45,280 nt of DNA from UMGS1975 sp959600905 (GTDB lineage: Bacteria > Bacillota > Clostridia > Christensenellales > QAND01): contig CAUGNO010000013.1 in the NCBI GenBank assembly GCA_959600905.1, positions 1 to 45,280 on the forward strand, given 5' to 3'. The notes under the pieces are model-generated. The model saw nothing but the letters and a program-made list of their open reading frames with translations, was not told the origin of the DNA and did not search any database. This document shows, piece after piece, positions 7,421-15,791 of this stretch. A program made the translations under genes and the position numbers. Each line of letters starts with the position of its first letter. Positions within the stretch are counted from its first letter, which is position 1.

Positions 7421-7819
7421 ATGATCGTAACGGATCCCATTGCCGATATGCTGACCCGCATCCGCAACGCGTTGGTCGCTCGGCACGAAAGCGTAGAAGT
7501 CCCCGCGTCCAATATGAAGAAAGCCATCGCGCAGATTCTGCTGGATGAAGGATATATCAAAACCGTAGAGATCGAGGAAGAGGGCCCGCAGGGCAAAATC
7601 AAGATCGGTCTGAAGTATGGTCCGAACAACGAAAGCGTCGTTACGGGATTGCGCCGTATCAGCAAGCCTGGCTTGCGCGTATACGCCCGCAAAGAAGAAG
7701 TTCCTAAGGTGTTGGGTGGCCTTGGTATTGCCATCATCTCCACCAGTAAAGGCGTAATGACCGATAAAAAGGCCCGCCAGAACAACATCGGCGGAGAGGT
7801 ATTGGCGTACATCTGGTAA
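7421..7819 (+). CDS. rpsH: Small ribosomal subunit protein S8
   Basis: A 132-residue S8, a primary 16S rRNA binder and, in E. coli, the repressor of the spc operon. It has D-P-I-A-D-M-L-T-R-I-R-N-A near the start and the C-terminal G-x-x-I-I-S-T-S-K-G-V-M-T-D-x-x-A-R motif. Spacing and GAGAGGAGG upstream are normal. Confidence 0.98.
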   Translation: MIVTDPIADMLTRIRNALVARHESVEVPASNMKKAIAQILLDEGYIKTVEIEEEGPQGKIKIGLKYGPNNESVVTGLRRISKPGLRVYARKEEVPKVLGGLGIAIISTSKGVMTDKKARQNNIGGEVLAYIW

Positions 7820-7843
7820 GATGGCGCCCACGGAGGTGTGGTT

Positions 7844-8383
7844 ATGTCCAGAATTGGCAAAAAGCCGATCAGCCTGCCCAATGGGGTAAGCGTCACGGTG
7901 GAGCAGGGCAACACCGTACACGTGAAAGGTCCCAAGGGCGAGCTTTCGCAAAAAATCCACGATGATATGAAAGTATCCGTGGTCGACAATGTAGTGACGG
8001 TAGAGCGTCCTACGGATGAAGCAAATCACCGTGCGTTGCACGGTTTATCCCGTTCCCTGATCCAGAACATGGTAATTGGCGTATCCGAAGGCTACAAAAA
8101 AGAATTGGAGATCGTCGGCGTTGGTTACCGTGCGCAAAAGCAAGGGAAGAAATTGGTGCTGAATATGGGCTTTTCCCATCCGGTTGAGATGGAAGAGCCG
8201 CAGGGAATCACCTTTGAGGTGCCGAGCCCGACGCAGATTGTGGTCAACGGCATTGACAAGCAGTTGGTAGGCGAAACCGCGGCCAATGTGCGCAAGGTGC
8301 GCCCGCCGGAACCCTACAAGGGCAAGGGCATCAAGTATGTGGATGAATACATTCGCCGCAAAGTCGGCAAAGCAGGTAAGTAA
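7844..8383 (+). CDS. rplF: Large ribosomal subunit protein L6
   Basis: A 179-residue L6 near the sarcin-ricin loop. M-S-R-I-G-K-K-P-I at the start supports ATG 7844, which has GGAGG (7832-7836) seven bases upstream; the in-frame GTG at 7838 overlaps that site. The C-terminal R-x-P-E-P-Y-K-G-K-G-I-K-Y motif is diagnostic. The two related L6 sub-domains are both complete. Confidence 0.97.
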   Translation: MSRIGKKPISLPNGVSVTVEQGNTVHVKGPKGELSQKIHDDMKVSVVDNVVTVERPTDEANHRALHGLSRSLIQNMVIGVSEGYKKELEIVGVGYRAQKQGKKLVLNMGFSHPVEMEEPQGITFEVPSPTQIVVNGIDKQLVGETAANVRKVRPPEPYKGKGIKYVDEYIRRKVGKAGK

Positions 8384-8398
8384 GGAGGGACGTGCAGC

Positions 8399-8767
8399 AT
8401 GATTAACAAACCGGATAAAAATAAGATTCGCGTCGCGCGTCACCGCCGTACTCGCAAGAACATCATGGGGACGGCTGAGTGCCCGCGGATGGATGTTTTC
8501 CGCAGCAACAGCCATATCTATGTGCAATTGATTGACGATGCAGCAGGCAGAACGCTGGTAGCCAGCTCTACGCTGGATCCTGCGATCCGCGACCAAGTCA
8601 AGGAAATGTCCAAGGTGGAGGCCGCCAAGCTGGTAGGCAACCAGGCGGGCAAGAAAGCCTTGGAAGCTGGCATCAAGCAAGTCGTGTTCGATCGCGGAGG
8701 CTATCTCTACACGGGCCGTGTGGCCAATGTGGCAGAGGGCGCTCGCGAAGCCGGACTGGACTTCTAA
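8399..8767 (+). CDS. rplR: Large ribosomal subunit protein L18
   Basis: A 122-residue L18, which binds 5S rRNA together with L5. Recognisable features are R-x-R-R-T-R-K-N near the start, P-R-M-x-V-F-R-S-N-x-H-I-Y-x-Q-x-I-D-D and the ending F-D-R-G-G-Y-x-Y-x-G-R-V. AAGGAGGG lies upstream at normal distance. Confidence 0.98.
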   Translation: MINKPDKNKIRVARHRRTRKNIMGTAECPRMDVFRSNSHIYVQLIDDAAGRTLVASSTLDPAIRDQVKEMSKVEAAKLVGNQAGKKALEAGIKQVVFDRGGYLYTGRVANVAEGAREAGLDF

Positions 8768-8784
8768 AACGGAGGGATACAACA

Positions 8785-9282
8785 GTGCGCATTGACACAA
8801 CAGGCTTAGAACTGAAAGAAAAACTTGTTGCCGTAAACCGCGTAGCCAAAGTAGTAAAGGGCGGACGTAACTTCCGCTTTACCGCTCTGATCGTCGTCGG
8901 CGACGAAAACGGTCTGGTCGGCATTGGCAGCGGCAAAGCAGCTGAGATCCCGGAAGCGATCCGCAAAGGCACCGAGGATGCAAAGCGCAACCTCGTTCGC
9001 GTACCGATCGTAGGTACCAGCATTCCGCACGAGGTCAAAGGGAAATTTGGCAAAGGGCTGGTACTGCTGCTTCCGGCTCCGGAAGGTACCGGCGTTATTG
9101 CGGGCGGTCCTGTCCGTGCAGTATTGGAGCTGGCCGGCATCAAAGACATTCGTACAAAGAGCTATGGTTCCAACAACCCGGCAAACTGTGCAAAGGCAAC
9201 GCTGGAAGGGCTGAAAATGCTTCAAACGGCGGAGCAGGTTGCCAAACTGCGTGGCAAATCCGTAGCCGAGATTTTGGGTTGA
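8785..9282 (+). CDS. rpsE: Small ribosomal subunit protein S5
   Basis: A 165-residue S5 involved in decoding accuracy and mRNA unwinding. It carries L-V-x-V-N-R-V-A-K-V-V-K-G-G-R-x-F-R-F-x-A-L-x-V-V-G-D and the C-terminal G-S-x-N-P-x-N-x-x-K-A-T. The start is GTG 8785, with GGAGGG upstream. Confidence 0.98.
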   Translation: MRIDTTGLELKEKLVAVNRVAKVVKGGRNFRFTALIVVGDENGLVGIGSGKAAEIPEAIRKGTEDAKRNLVRVPIVGTSIPHEVKGKFGKGLVLLLPAPEGTGVIAGGPVRAVLELAGIKDIRTKSYGSNNPANCAKATLEGLKMLQTAEQVAKLRGKSVAEILG

Positions 9283-9298
9283 GGGGGGCAATGATCAG

Positions 9299-9484
9299 AT
9301 GAAACAGCTGAAAGTGACCCTGAAAAAGAGCACCATTGGAAGCAATCAATCCATGAAAGACACGGTTCGTTCGCTGGGCTTGAAGAAGATCAACTCTTCG
9401 GCGGTCCACGTCGACAACCCTTCCATTCGCGGGATGATCTTTAAGGTCAAACACCTGGTGAGTGTAGAAGAAGTGGAAGCGTAA
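9299..9484 (+). CDS. rpmD: Large ribosomal subunit protein L30
   Basis: A 61-residue L30 of the short bacterial type. It shows K-V-T-L-x-K-S-x-I-G, then the T-V-R-S-L-G-L-K-K-I-N-S-S and M-I-x-K-V-x-H-L-V segments. It lies between rpsE and rplO as in other spc operons. Confidence 0.97.
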   Translation: MKQLKVTLKKSTIGSNQSMKDTVRSLGLKKINSSAVHVDNPSIRGMIFKVKHLVSVEEVEA

Positions 9485-9496
9485 GGAGGAAACCCT

Positions 9497-9940
9497 ATGA
9501 AGCTGCATGAAATTAAGCCTGCACAGGGCGCCACTCGCGTACAAAAGCGTGTGGGCAGAGGCACGGGTAGCGGCCACGGAAAAACCTCCACAAGAGGCCA
9601 TAAAGGGCAATGGGCCCGCAGCGGCGGCGGCGTACGCCCCGGTTTTGAAGGCGGCCAGATGCCTCTGACCAGGCGCTTGCCCAAACGTGGTTTTACCAAT
9701 ATCTTTGCCAAGGAATACGCCACGGTCAATGTCCGTGACTTAAACTGCTTGGAAGATGGAACTGTTGTGACGGCAGAATCGCTTAAAGAGATTGGCCTGA
9801 TCAACAAGATCGGCGATGGCCTGAAAGTGTTGGGCCACGGCGAATTGAACAAAAAGCTTACTGTGAAAGCAACCAAGCTTACGAAAACAGCCCAAGACAA
9901 GATCAACGCTGCCGGCGGTAGCGTAGAGGTGATTGGATAA
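9497..9940 (+). CDS. rplO: Large ribosomal subunit protein L15
   Basis: A 147-residue L15 with the glycine/arginine-rich N-terminal tail (R-V-G-R-G-x-G-S-G-x-G-K-T-S-x-R-G-H-K-G-Q) that threads into 23S rRNA, and F-E-G-G-Q-M-P-L-x-R-R-L-P-K-R-G-F. AAGGAGG precedes it. Its stop overlaps the secY start by one base (TAATG). Confidence 0.98.
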   Translation: MKLHEIKPAQGATRVQKRVGRGTGSGHGKTSTRGHKGQWARSGGGVRPGFEGGQMPLTRRLPKRGFTNIFAKEYATVNVRDLNCLEDGTVVTAESLKEIGLINKIGDGLKVLGHGELNKKLTVKATKLTKTAQDKINAAGGSVEVIG

Positions 9941-11205
9941 TGCTTGAAACTTTCAAAAATGCATGGCGTATAGAGGATTTGCGAAAGAAAATCCTCTATA
10001 CGTTGCTCATGCTCTTGGTATACCGAATTGGCACGTCGTTTATCCCAATTGCAGGGATGGATGTAGCCGCCATCAAACAAACGGTAGAGGGTTCGGATAT
10101 TTTAGGATTCCTGAACATGATTACCGGTGGTTCGTTGGCCGGCTTTACGATTTTTGCCGTCGGTATTTCGCCGTATATTACTGCTAGTATCGTAATGCAG
10201 TTGTTGACCTTTGCGATTCCGGCACTTGAACGTCTTAGCAAAGAAGGCGGCGAAGAGGGACGCGAAAAGCTTAAGCGTATCACCCGTTATGTTGGCATCG
10301 GCTTGGCGCTGATCATGAGCATCGGCATGGTAATGAGCCTACGCAGCTATATGATTACAACGGATATGCTTTCCAAAATTACAATGGTTTTGACGCTGAC
10401 CGCAGGGGCATGTATTGTCATGTGGATGGGGGAAAAGATCACGGAAAAGGGCATTGGAAACGGTGTATCCTTGATTATCTTTGTTGGGATCGTGGCGCGC
10501 CTTCCCGTGACCGTATGGAGCTTTATGCAGAACATCTTTGCGGGTGAAGTCAACGCTTGGGCCTTGTTGCCCATCGTGGTGATTTACGTGGCTATTGTAG
10601 CAGGCGTTGTGTTTATCGATTGTGGTGAACGCCGTATTCCTGTTCAATATGCCAAGCGTGTGGTAGGCCGCAAAATGTATGGCGGACAGAGCACCAACAT
10701 TCCGATGAAGGTGCACAGCGCCGGGGTTATGCCGATTATCTTTGCAGTGACATTGCTACAATTTCCGGGCATGATCGCTAGCTTTTGGCCGCAGAGCGGA
10801 TTTGCGCTCTGGTGGGGCCGTTGGATGAATTCGGCCACCATTCCATACAACATCATCTTTGCAATTTTGATTGTTGCATTGGGATACTTTTACAATATGG
10901 TTACCTTTAACCCGGTGGAAGTGTCTAAAAATATCCAGCAATATGGTGGCTTTATTCCGGGCATTCGCCCTGGTAAGCCGACCAGCGATTATTTGGCGAA
11001 GATCTCCAGCCGTTTGACCCTGTTTGGTGGGCTGTTCCTGGCCCTACTGGCCACGCTGCCCGGTCTGATTGCAGGCCTGGTAGGTACCAACATCATGGCT
11101 CTGACGGCTACCGGCGTTTTGATTTCGGTATCCGTGGCTTTGGAGACTTCAAAACAACTGGAATCTCAAATGTTGATGAGGCATTATAAAGGATTCCTAA
11201 AATAA
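9940..11205 (+). CDS. secY: Protein translocase subunit SecY
   Basis: A 421-residue inner-membrane protein with about ten hydrophobic segments, forming the channel of the Sec translocase. Family marks include F-I-P-I-x-G-M-D near the N-terminus, G-I-S-P-Y-I-T-A-S-I-V-M-Q-L, the cytoplasmic loop E-R-R-I-P-V-Q-Y-A-K-R-V-V-G-R, and N-P-x-E-V-x-x-N-I-Q-x-x-G-G-F-I-P-G-I-R-P-G. It overlaps rplO by one base and heads the secY-adk-map section of the operon. Confidence 0.98.
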   Translation: MLETFKNAWRIEDLRKKILYTLLMLLVYRIGTSFIPIAGMDVAAIKQTVEGSDILGFLNMITGGSLAGFTIFAVGISPYITASIVMQLLTFAIPALERLSKEGGEEGREKLKRITRYVGIGLALIMSIGMVMSLRSYMITTDMLSKITMVLTLTAGACIVMWMGEKITEKGIGNGVSLIIFVGIVARLPVTVWSFMQNIFAGEVNAWALLPIVVIYVAIVAGVVFIDCGERRIPVQYAKRVVGRKMYGGQSTNIPMKVHSAGVMPIIFAVTLLQFPGMIASFWPQSGFALWWGRWMNSATIPYNIIFAILIVALGYFYNMVTFNPVEVSKNIQQYGGFIPGIRPGKPTSDYLAKISSRLTLFGGLFLALLATLPGLIAGLVGTNIMALTATGVLISVSVALETSKQLESQMLMRHYKGFLK

Positions 11206-11218
11206 GGGAGGCAGCAAG

Positions 11219-11851
11219 ATGAACTTAGTATTTCTTGGCCCTCCCGGTGCAGGGAAAGGCACACAGGCCGTGGGTGTCTGTGAAAAGTATGGTTTGCCGC
11301 ATATCTCTACCGGGGACATCCTGAGAAGCGAAATCAAACAGCAGACGAAGCTGGGGCTGGAAGCAAAGAAATATATGGATGCAGGCCAATTGGTGCCGGA
11401 TGAAGTCGTCATCGGCATCGTAGCATCTAGGCTAACACAACCGGACTGCAAGAATGGATTTTTATTCGATGGATTTCCGCGCACACTGCCCCAAGCGGAA
11501 GCGCTGGCAGAAAAGGTGGATATTGAAATAGCCATCAACATCGATGTGCCGGATGAAAATATCATCAAGCGTTTGAGCGGCCGGCGCGTATGCAAGGCAT
11601 GCGGCGCAACCTATCATGTGGACAACCACAAAGAAGCTACCTGCGATACCTGCGGTGGAGAGCTGATCCAGCGTAGCGACGATGCGCCGGAAACGGTGGC
11701 AAATCGTTTGCGTGTGTACCATGACCAGACCAGCCCGTTGATCGATTTCTATCAGGCAAAGGGCGTTTTGAAATCTGTGGATGGTACGCGCGGCATCGAT
11801 GATGTATTCGCAGACATCTGTGCGATCCTGGATAAGGAATTTGGCAAATGA
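11219..11851 (+). CDS. adk: Adenylate kinase, zinc-lid form
   Basis: A 210-residue enzyme interconverting ATP+AMP and 2 ADP. The P-loop G-P-P-G-A-G-K-G is at residues 7-14, the AMP site D-G-F-P-R-T near 84-89, and the lid carries C125-x2-C128 and C142-x2-C145, the zinc-binding lid of Gram-positive kinases. AGGGAGG is upstream. The stop overlaps the map start by four bases. Confidence 0.98.
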   Translation: MNLVFLGPPGAGKGTQAVGVCEKYGLPHISTGDILRSEIKQQTKLGLEAKKYMDAGQLVPDEVVIGIVASRLTQPDCKNGFLFDGFPRTLPQAEALAEKVDIEIAINIDVPDENIIKRLSGRRVCKACGATYHVDNHKEATCDTCGGELIQRSDDAPETVANRLRVYHDQTSPLIDFYQAKGVLKSVDGTRGIDDVFADICAILDKEFGK

Positions 11852-12606
11852 TCAAGCTGAAATCGGAACGTGAGATTCACCTAATGCGTCAGGCAGGCGC
11901 TGTTGCCGCACAGGCGATGGAGCTGGTGGAAAAGTCCATTCGGCCGGGGATGACAACACAAGAGGTAGATGATATCTTTTGGCATTATGTCCATTCCTGT
12001 GGCGGCAAGGCTTCCTTTTACCACTACGGTGGATTTCCCGGACATATCTGTATTTCTATCAATGATGAGATTGTGCATGGCATTCCGGGCGAGCGTGTGA
12101 TTCAGGAAGGGGATATCGTTTCGGTAGACCTGGGCGTGGAATTGCACGGCTATCAATCGGATATGGCCAGAACCTTTTTTGCAGGAAATTGCTCAAAGGA
12201 AGCGCGGCGATTGGTGGAAGTTACAGAACAAAGCTTTTTTGAGGCGCTGAAGTTCTGCTACCCGGGCAAACGCTTGGGGGATATCGGGCATGCTGTGCAA
12301 GCATTGGCTGAGAAAAACGGGTATTCCGTTGTGCGTGTATTGACAGGGCATGGCATAGGCAAACAGCTTCATGAGGACCCGGAAGTGCGCAACTACGGAA
12401 AGCCAAATACAGGAGAAGTGCTCAAAGAAGGCATGGTTTTAGCCATTGAACCGATGGTCAACGAAGGAACGCACCGTGTTTATGAACTGGATGACGACTG
12501 GACCTGCGTCACGGCAGACGGGAAGCTATCCGCACATTATGAAAACACGGTAGCGATTACCAAAGACGGGCCAGTTATTTTGACCGCTTTGCCGGAGGAA
12601 GCCTGA
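11848..12606 (+). CDS. map: Methionine aminopeptidase, type I
   Basis: A 252-residue type I enzyme that removes the initiator methionine. The metal ligands D94, D105, H168, E201 and E232 and the substrate histidine H77 are all present, in the usual contexts (V-D-L-G-V, S-D-M-A-R-T, G-H-G-I-G, I-E-P-M, H-Y-E-N-T). It overlaps adk at ATGA and abuts the KOW gene with a one-base overlap. Confidence 0.98.
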   Translation: MIKLKSEREIHLMRQAGAVAAQAMELVEKSIRPGMTTQEVDDIFWHYVHSCGGKASFYHYGGFPGHICISINDEIVHGIPGERVIQEGDIVSVDLGVELHGYQSDMARTFFAGNCSKEARRLVEVTEQSFFEALKFCYPGKRLGDIGHAVQALAEKNGYSVVRVLTGHGIGKQLHEDPEVRNYGKPNTGEVLKEGMVLAIEPMVNEGTHRVYELDDDWTCVTADGKLSAHYENTVAITKDGPVILTALPEEA

Positions 12607-12923
12607 TGGAAGAAAAAATTTCTCTGGGAAGTGTTGTAAAAAGCAAACAAGGGCGAGACAAAGGCAAGTATTTTATGGTATACTCATACGATGGTTGCCA
12701 ATATGTAAACCTTGTGGATGGCGTTTACCGAAAACAGCAAGCGCCAAAGCGAAAAAAGATCAAACATATTGATTTAACAGGAACCATTTTGGAGGGACTT
12801 GCGGAAAAGCTGCAAGGCGGCGTTCATGTGTTTGATGCCGAGATCCAAAAGGCTCTGAAAGAGGCGGGCTTTTCCAACAAGGCCGCGGAGATGCAAAAGG
12901 AGGGCCAACTTGTCCAAGAGTGA
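12606..12923 (+). CDS. KOW-domain RNA-binding protein, ribosomal L14e-like
   Basis: A 105-residue protein with an N-terminal KOW motif (G-S-V-V-K-S-K-Q-G-R-D-K-G-K) followed by a short beta-barrel-like segment and the basic run K-R-K-K-I-K-H-I; the last 40 residues look helical. A protein of this type, related to archaeal/eukaryotic L14e, lies between map and infA in many Clostridia and is presumed to bind RNA, perhaps rRNA. Its role is not established. It overlaps map by one base and the infA start by fourteen bases, so its expression is tightly tied to IF-1. Confidence 0.88.
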   Translation: MEEKISLGSVVKSKQGRDKGKYFMVYSYDGCQYVNLVDGVYRKQQAPKRKKIKHIDLTGTILEGLAEKLQGGVHVFDAEIQKALKEAGFSNKAAEMQKEGQLVQE

Positions 12924-13134
12924 TGTAATTGAAGTAGAAGGCCGTGTAACGGACGCGTTTCCCAACGCCACGTTTGAAGTAGAGCTTCCGAACGGCCATA
13001 AGGTATTGGCGCATATTTCCGGAAAATTGAGGATGCATTACATCCGCATTTTGCCGGGAGATAAGGTTACCATTGAACTATCGCCCTACGACCTTTCCCG
13101 CGGTAGAATCACCTGGCGCGGCAAGGGCCGCTAA
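12910..13134 (+). CDS. infA: Translation initiation factor IF-1
   Basis: A 74-residue OB-fold factor that occupies the A-site of the 30S subunit during initiation. S-K-x-D-V-I-E-V-E-G-x-V near the start, H-I-S-G-K-x-R-x-x-Y-I-R-I and the end S-P-Y-D-L-S-R-G-R-I are diagnostic. The start is TTG 12910, preceded by AAAGGAGGG; it lies inside the end of the KOW gene in another frame. Confidence 0.97.
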   Translation: MSKSDVIEVEGRVTDAFPNATFEVELPNGHKVLAHISGKLRMHYIRILPGDKVTIELSPYDLSRGRITWRGKGR

Positions 13135-13153
13135 GTTGTAAGGAGGAATCACC

Positions 13154-13267
13154 ATGAAAGTACGTCCTTCGGTCAAACCGATGTGCGAAAAATGCAAGAT
13201 CATCCGCCGGCACGGCAAGGTGATGGTCATCTGCACAAACCCGAAACACAAGCAAAAGCAAGGCTAA
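13154..13267 (+). CDS. rpmJ: Large ribosomal subunit protein L36, zinc-binding
   Basis: A 37-residue protein, M-K-V-R-P-S-V-K-P-M-C-E-K-C-K and onward, ending in K-H-K-Q-K-Q-G. Zinc ligands C11, C14, C27 and H32 are present, so this is the zinc (C+) form. AGGAGG precedes the ATG by eight bases. It is the last gene before a GC-rich hairpin that separates it from rpsM. Confidence 0.97.
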   Translation: MKVRPSVKPMCEKCKIIRRHGKVMVICTNPKHKQKQG

Positions 13268-13353
13268 AATCCCTCGCGCGGGCGGCTGAAGCGGGTTTAT
13301 TCCCCACCGCGCGTTTGTATACATGAATTTTTCTGGGAGGTGTTCATACACAT
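13268..13353 (+). promoter_or_regulatory. Intergenic hairpin between rpmJ and rpsM (alpha section leader)
   Basis: CGCGCGG (13275-13281) can pair with CCGCGCG (13307-13313), enclosing a possible GGG/CCC inner stem (13293-13295 with 13303-13305). A short T run follows at 13314-13316. At 86 bases this is the longest gap in the ribosomal block. It may be a weak attenuator or a ribosomal-protein binding site for the rpsM-rpsK-rpsD-rpoA-rplQ section; I see no good promoter in it. Confidence 0.45.
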
Positions 13354-13722
13354 ATGGCACGTATTGCAGGCATCGACTTGCCGAAAGAAAAGCGAGTCGA
13401 AATAGGGCTGACATACATCTACGGCATCGGCCGTAAGACAGCTCAAAAGATCCTTGAAGCGACCGGTGTGGATCCGGACATCAGAGTTCGCGACCTTACC
13501 GAAGACCAAGAGGCTCTTTTGCGTGATTATATCGACAAAAACATTCAGGTCGAGGGCGATCTGCGCCGTGAAGTTCAGCTGAACATCAAGCGCTTGATCG
13601 AGATCGGCTGCTATAGAGGCATTCGCCATCGCCGCGGCCTACCCGTACGCGGACAGAGCACAAAGCAGAATGCACGTACCCGCAAAGGTCCGAAAAAGAC
13701 CGTAAGCGGCAGAAAGAAGTAA
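13354..13722 (+). CDS. rpsM: Small ribosomal subunit protein S13
   Basis: A 122-residue S13 of the 30S head. It has M-A-R-I-A-G-I-D-L-P near the start, I-Y-G-I-G-R-x-T-A, and the C-terminal H-R-R-G-L-P-V-R-G-Q-x-T-K-x-N-A-R-T-R-K-G-P motif. A GGGAGG site precedes the ATG. It opens the alpha section. Confidence 0.98.
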   Translation: MARIAGIDLPKEKRVEIGLTYIYGIGRKTAQKILEATGVDPDIRVRDLTEDQEALLRDYIDKNIQVEGDLRREVQLNIKRLIEIGCYRGIRHRRGLPVRGQSTKQNARTRKGPKKTVSGRKK

Positions 13723-13735
13723 AGGAGGGAGTATC

Positions 13736-14140
13736 ATGGCAGCACCGAAGCAGAAAAAACGCACCACGACCCGTAAGCGTCGTGAACGTAAGAACGTGGA
13801 GCGAGGACAGGTCCATATCCACTCCTCCTTCAACAATACCATCGTTACCATCACAGACATGGGCGGCAACGCAATTTCCTGGGCTAGCTCCGGCGGCTTA
13901 GGATTCCGTGGAAGCCGCAAGAGCACGCCGTTTGCCGCGCAGACCGCAGCGGAAACGGCCGCAAAGGCTGCAAAAGAGCATGGCCTTCGTACCGTGGAAG
14001 TGTATGTAAAGGGACCGGGTTCCAGCCGCGAAGCTGCGATTCGTTCGCTTCAGGCAGTTGGCCTGGAGGTTACCCTAATCAAGGACACGACACCCATTCC
14101 GCACAATGGATGCCGTCCGCCGAAACGCCGCCGCGTCTAA
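13736..14140 (+). CDS. rpsK: Small ribosomal subunit protein S11
   Basis: A 134-residue S11 of the 30S platform. Typical motifs are A-x-I-H-S-S-F-N-N-T-I-V-T-I-T-D-like text, W-A-S-S-G-G-x-G-F-R-G-S-R-K-S-T-P-F-A-A-Q and the end D-x-T-P-I-P-H-N-G-C-R-P-P-K-R-R-R-V. AAAGGAGGG is upstream. Confidence 0.98.
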   Translation: MAAPKQKKRTTTRKRRERKNVERGQVHIHSSFNNTIVTITDMGGNAISWASSGGLGFRGSRKSTPFAAQTAAETAAKAAKEHGLRTVEVYVKGPGSSREAAIRSLQAVGLEVTLIKDTTPIPHNGCRPPKRRRV

Positions 14141-14161
14141 GATAAGGAGGAGAAAGCAAAG

Positions 14162-14785
14162 ATGGCAAGATATACAGATTCTGTTTGCCGGCAATGCCGC
14201 CGGGAAGGCGCAAAGCTCTTCCTTAAGGGGGATCGTTGTTTTGGAGCGAAATGTGCGATTGTAAAACGCCCCACGCCCCCGGGACAGCATGGCGTTAGCC
14301 GCAAAAAACAAAGCCAGTATGGCATTCAGCTGCGCGAGAAGCAAAAAGCGCGCCGTGCCTATGGCGTATTGGAAGGACAATTCCGCGGGTACTTCCAGCA
14401 AGCTAGCCGCATGAAGGGCGTAACGGGTGAAAACCTGTTGATGTTGTTGGAACGCCGCTTGGATAACGTAGTGTACCGTTTGGGCATGGGCGACAGCCGT
14501 GCGCATGCGCGCCAGCTGGTTACCCATGGACATATCCGTGTAAACGGAAAGAAGGTAAACATTCCGTCTTTCCGCGTAAAGCTAAATGACGAAATTACAA
14601 TCCGTTCCGGGTCCCAAAGCATGGAGAACCTGAAACAGCTTCGTGAAGAAGGAAACCGCATGGTTCCAAAATGGTTGTCCTTGGATCACGAAAATCTGGT
14701 GGGCAAGGTCATCGCTATGCCGCAGCGTGACGATATCGACCTGACCATTGAAGAGCACCAGATTGTTGAGCTCTACTCCAGATAA
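14162..14785 (+). CDS. rpsD: Small ribosomal subunit protein S4, zinc form
   Basis: A 207-residue S4, a primary 16S rRNA binder that helps nucleate 30S assembly. The N-terminal domain holds C9, C12, C26 and C31, the zinc-binding C+ arrangement. The S4 RNA-binding domain (R-L-D-N-V-V-Y-R-L-G and H-G-H-I-x-V-N-G-K-x-V-N-I-P-S) follows at about residues 95-160. It lies within the alpha section, as in Clostridia, rather than alone as in Bacillus. Confidence 0.98.
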   Translation: MARYTDSVCRQCRREGAKLFLKGDRCFGAKCAIVKRPTPPGQHGVSRKKQSQYGIQLREKQKARRAYGVLEGQFRGYFQQASRMKGVTGENLLMLLERRLDNVVYRLGMGDSRAHARQLVTHGHIRVNGKKVNIPSFRVKLNDEITIRSGSQSMENLKQLREEGNRMVPKWLSLDHENLVGKVIAMPQRDDIDLTIEEHQIVELYSR

Positions 14786-14831
14786 CACCCTTGACCCATA
14801 GGGGGGAAAAAGCAAAGGAGGAGCAACACGT

Positions 14832-15773
14832 ATGATCGAAATCGAAAAGCCGAACCTTGAAAGCGTGATCTTAGAACCTACGTATGGCAAATTTGTCGTG
14901 GAACCGCTGGAACGCGGTTTTGGAACGACGCTGGGCAATTCCTTGCGTCGTATCCTGCTCTCTTCGCTTCCGGGCGTGGCGGCTACCAATGTGCGTATTG
15001 ACGGTGTGTTGCACGAATTCAGCACGATTCCGGGCGTTAAAGAAGATGTGACGGATATTGTGCTGAGCTTGAAGCGTATCTCGGTTCTCTTGCATTCAGA
15101 GGGCCCGAAAACCCTCCGGATCGAGAAAAAGGGTCCCTGTGAAGTAACAGCGGGAGACTTTATTGCGGATGCAGAGGTAGAGATTTTGAATCCTGATCTG
15201 CACATTGCAACGCTGGGCGATGACGCTGTGCTGAATATGGAAGTCAACATCGAGCATGGCCGCGGCTATGTATATGCTGACAAAAATAAAAAGCAGGGCC
15301 AGCCCATTGGGGTCATCGCCATTGACTCGATCTTCACGCCTGTAACCAAAGTGAATTTCACTGTGGAAAACACGCGTGTAGGCCAAGTCACGGACTATGA
15401 TAAACTGACGCTGGAAGTTTGGACGGACGGCACGATCTCGCCGGAAGAAGCCGCTTCCTTGGCAGCCAAAATCATGAGCGAGCATCTAATGCTGTTTATC
15501 AACCTGACAGACCATGTGGGAGATGTCGAGATCATGGTGCAAAAGGAAGATGAGCGCAGAGACGGTGTTTATGAAAAATCCATCGATGATCTGGATCTTT
15601 CCGTACGCAGCTATAACTGCCTAAAACGGGCGGGCATTAGTTCGGTAGAGGAACTGGTCAAGATGACCGAGGAAGAAATGATGAAAGTGCGCAATTTGGG
15701 GCGTAAGTCGCTGGAAGAAGTCCAGCAAAAGCTGGAAGAACTCGGGCTTTCCCTCCGCGCAAGCGATGATTAA
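14832..15773 (+). CDS. rpoA: RNA polymerase subunit alpha
   Basis: A 313-residue alpha subunit. The N-terminal dimerisation domain shows P-L-E-R-G-F-G-T-T-L-G-N-S-L-R-R-I-L-L-S-S-L-P-G; the C-terminal domain that binds UP elements and activators shows L-x-V-R-S-Y-N-C-L-K-R-A-G-I and L-G-R-K-S-L-E-E-V. Both are complete. AAAGGAGGAG lies before the ATG. Confidence 0.98.
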   Translation: MIEIEKPNLESVILEPTYGKFVVEPLERGFGTTLGNSLRRILLSSLPGVAATNVRIDGVLHEFSTIPGVKEDVTDIVLSLKRISVLLHSEGPKTLRIEKKGPCEVTAGDFIADAEVEILNPDLHIATLGDDAVLNMEVNIEHGRGYVYADKNKKQGQPIGVIAIDSIFTPVTKVNFTVENTRVGQVTDYDKLTLEVWTDGTISPEEAASLAAKIMSEHLMLFINLTDHVGDVEIMVQKEDERRDGVYEKSIDDLDLSVRSYNCLKRAGISSVEELVKMTEEEMMKVRNLGRKSLEEVQQKLEELGLSLRASDD

Positions 15774-15791
15774 AGAGGAGGAACGTACACT

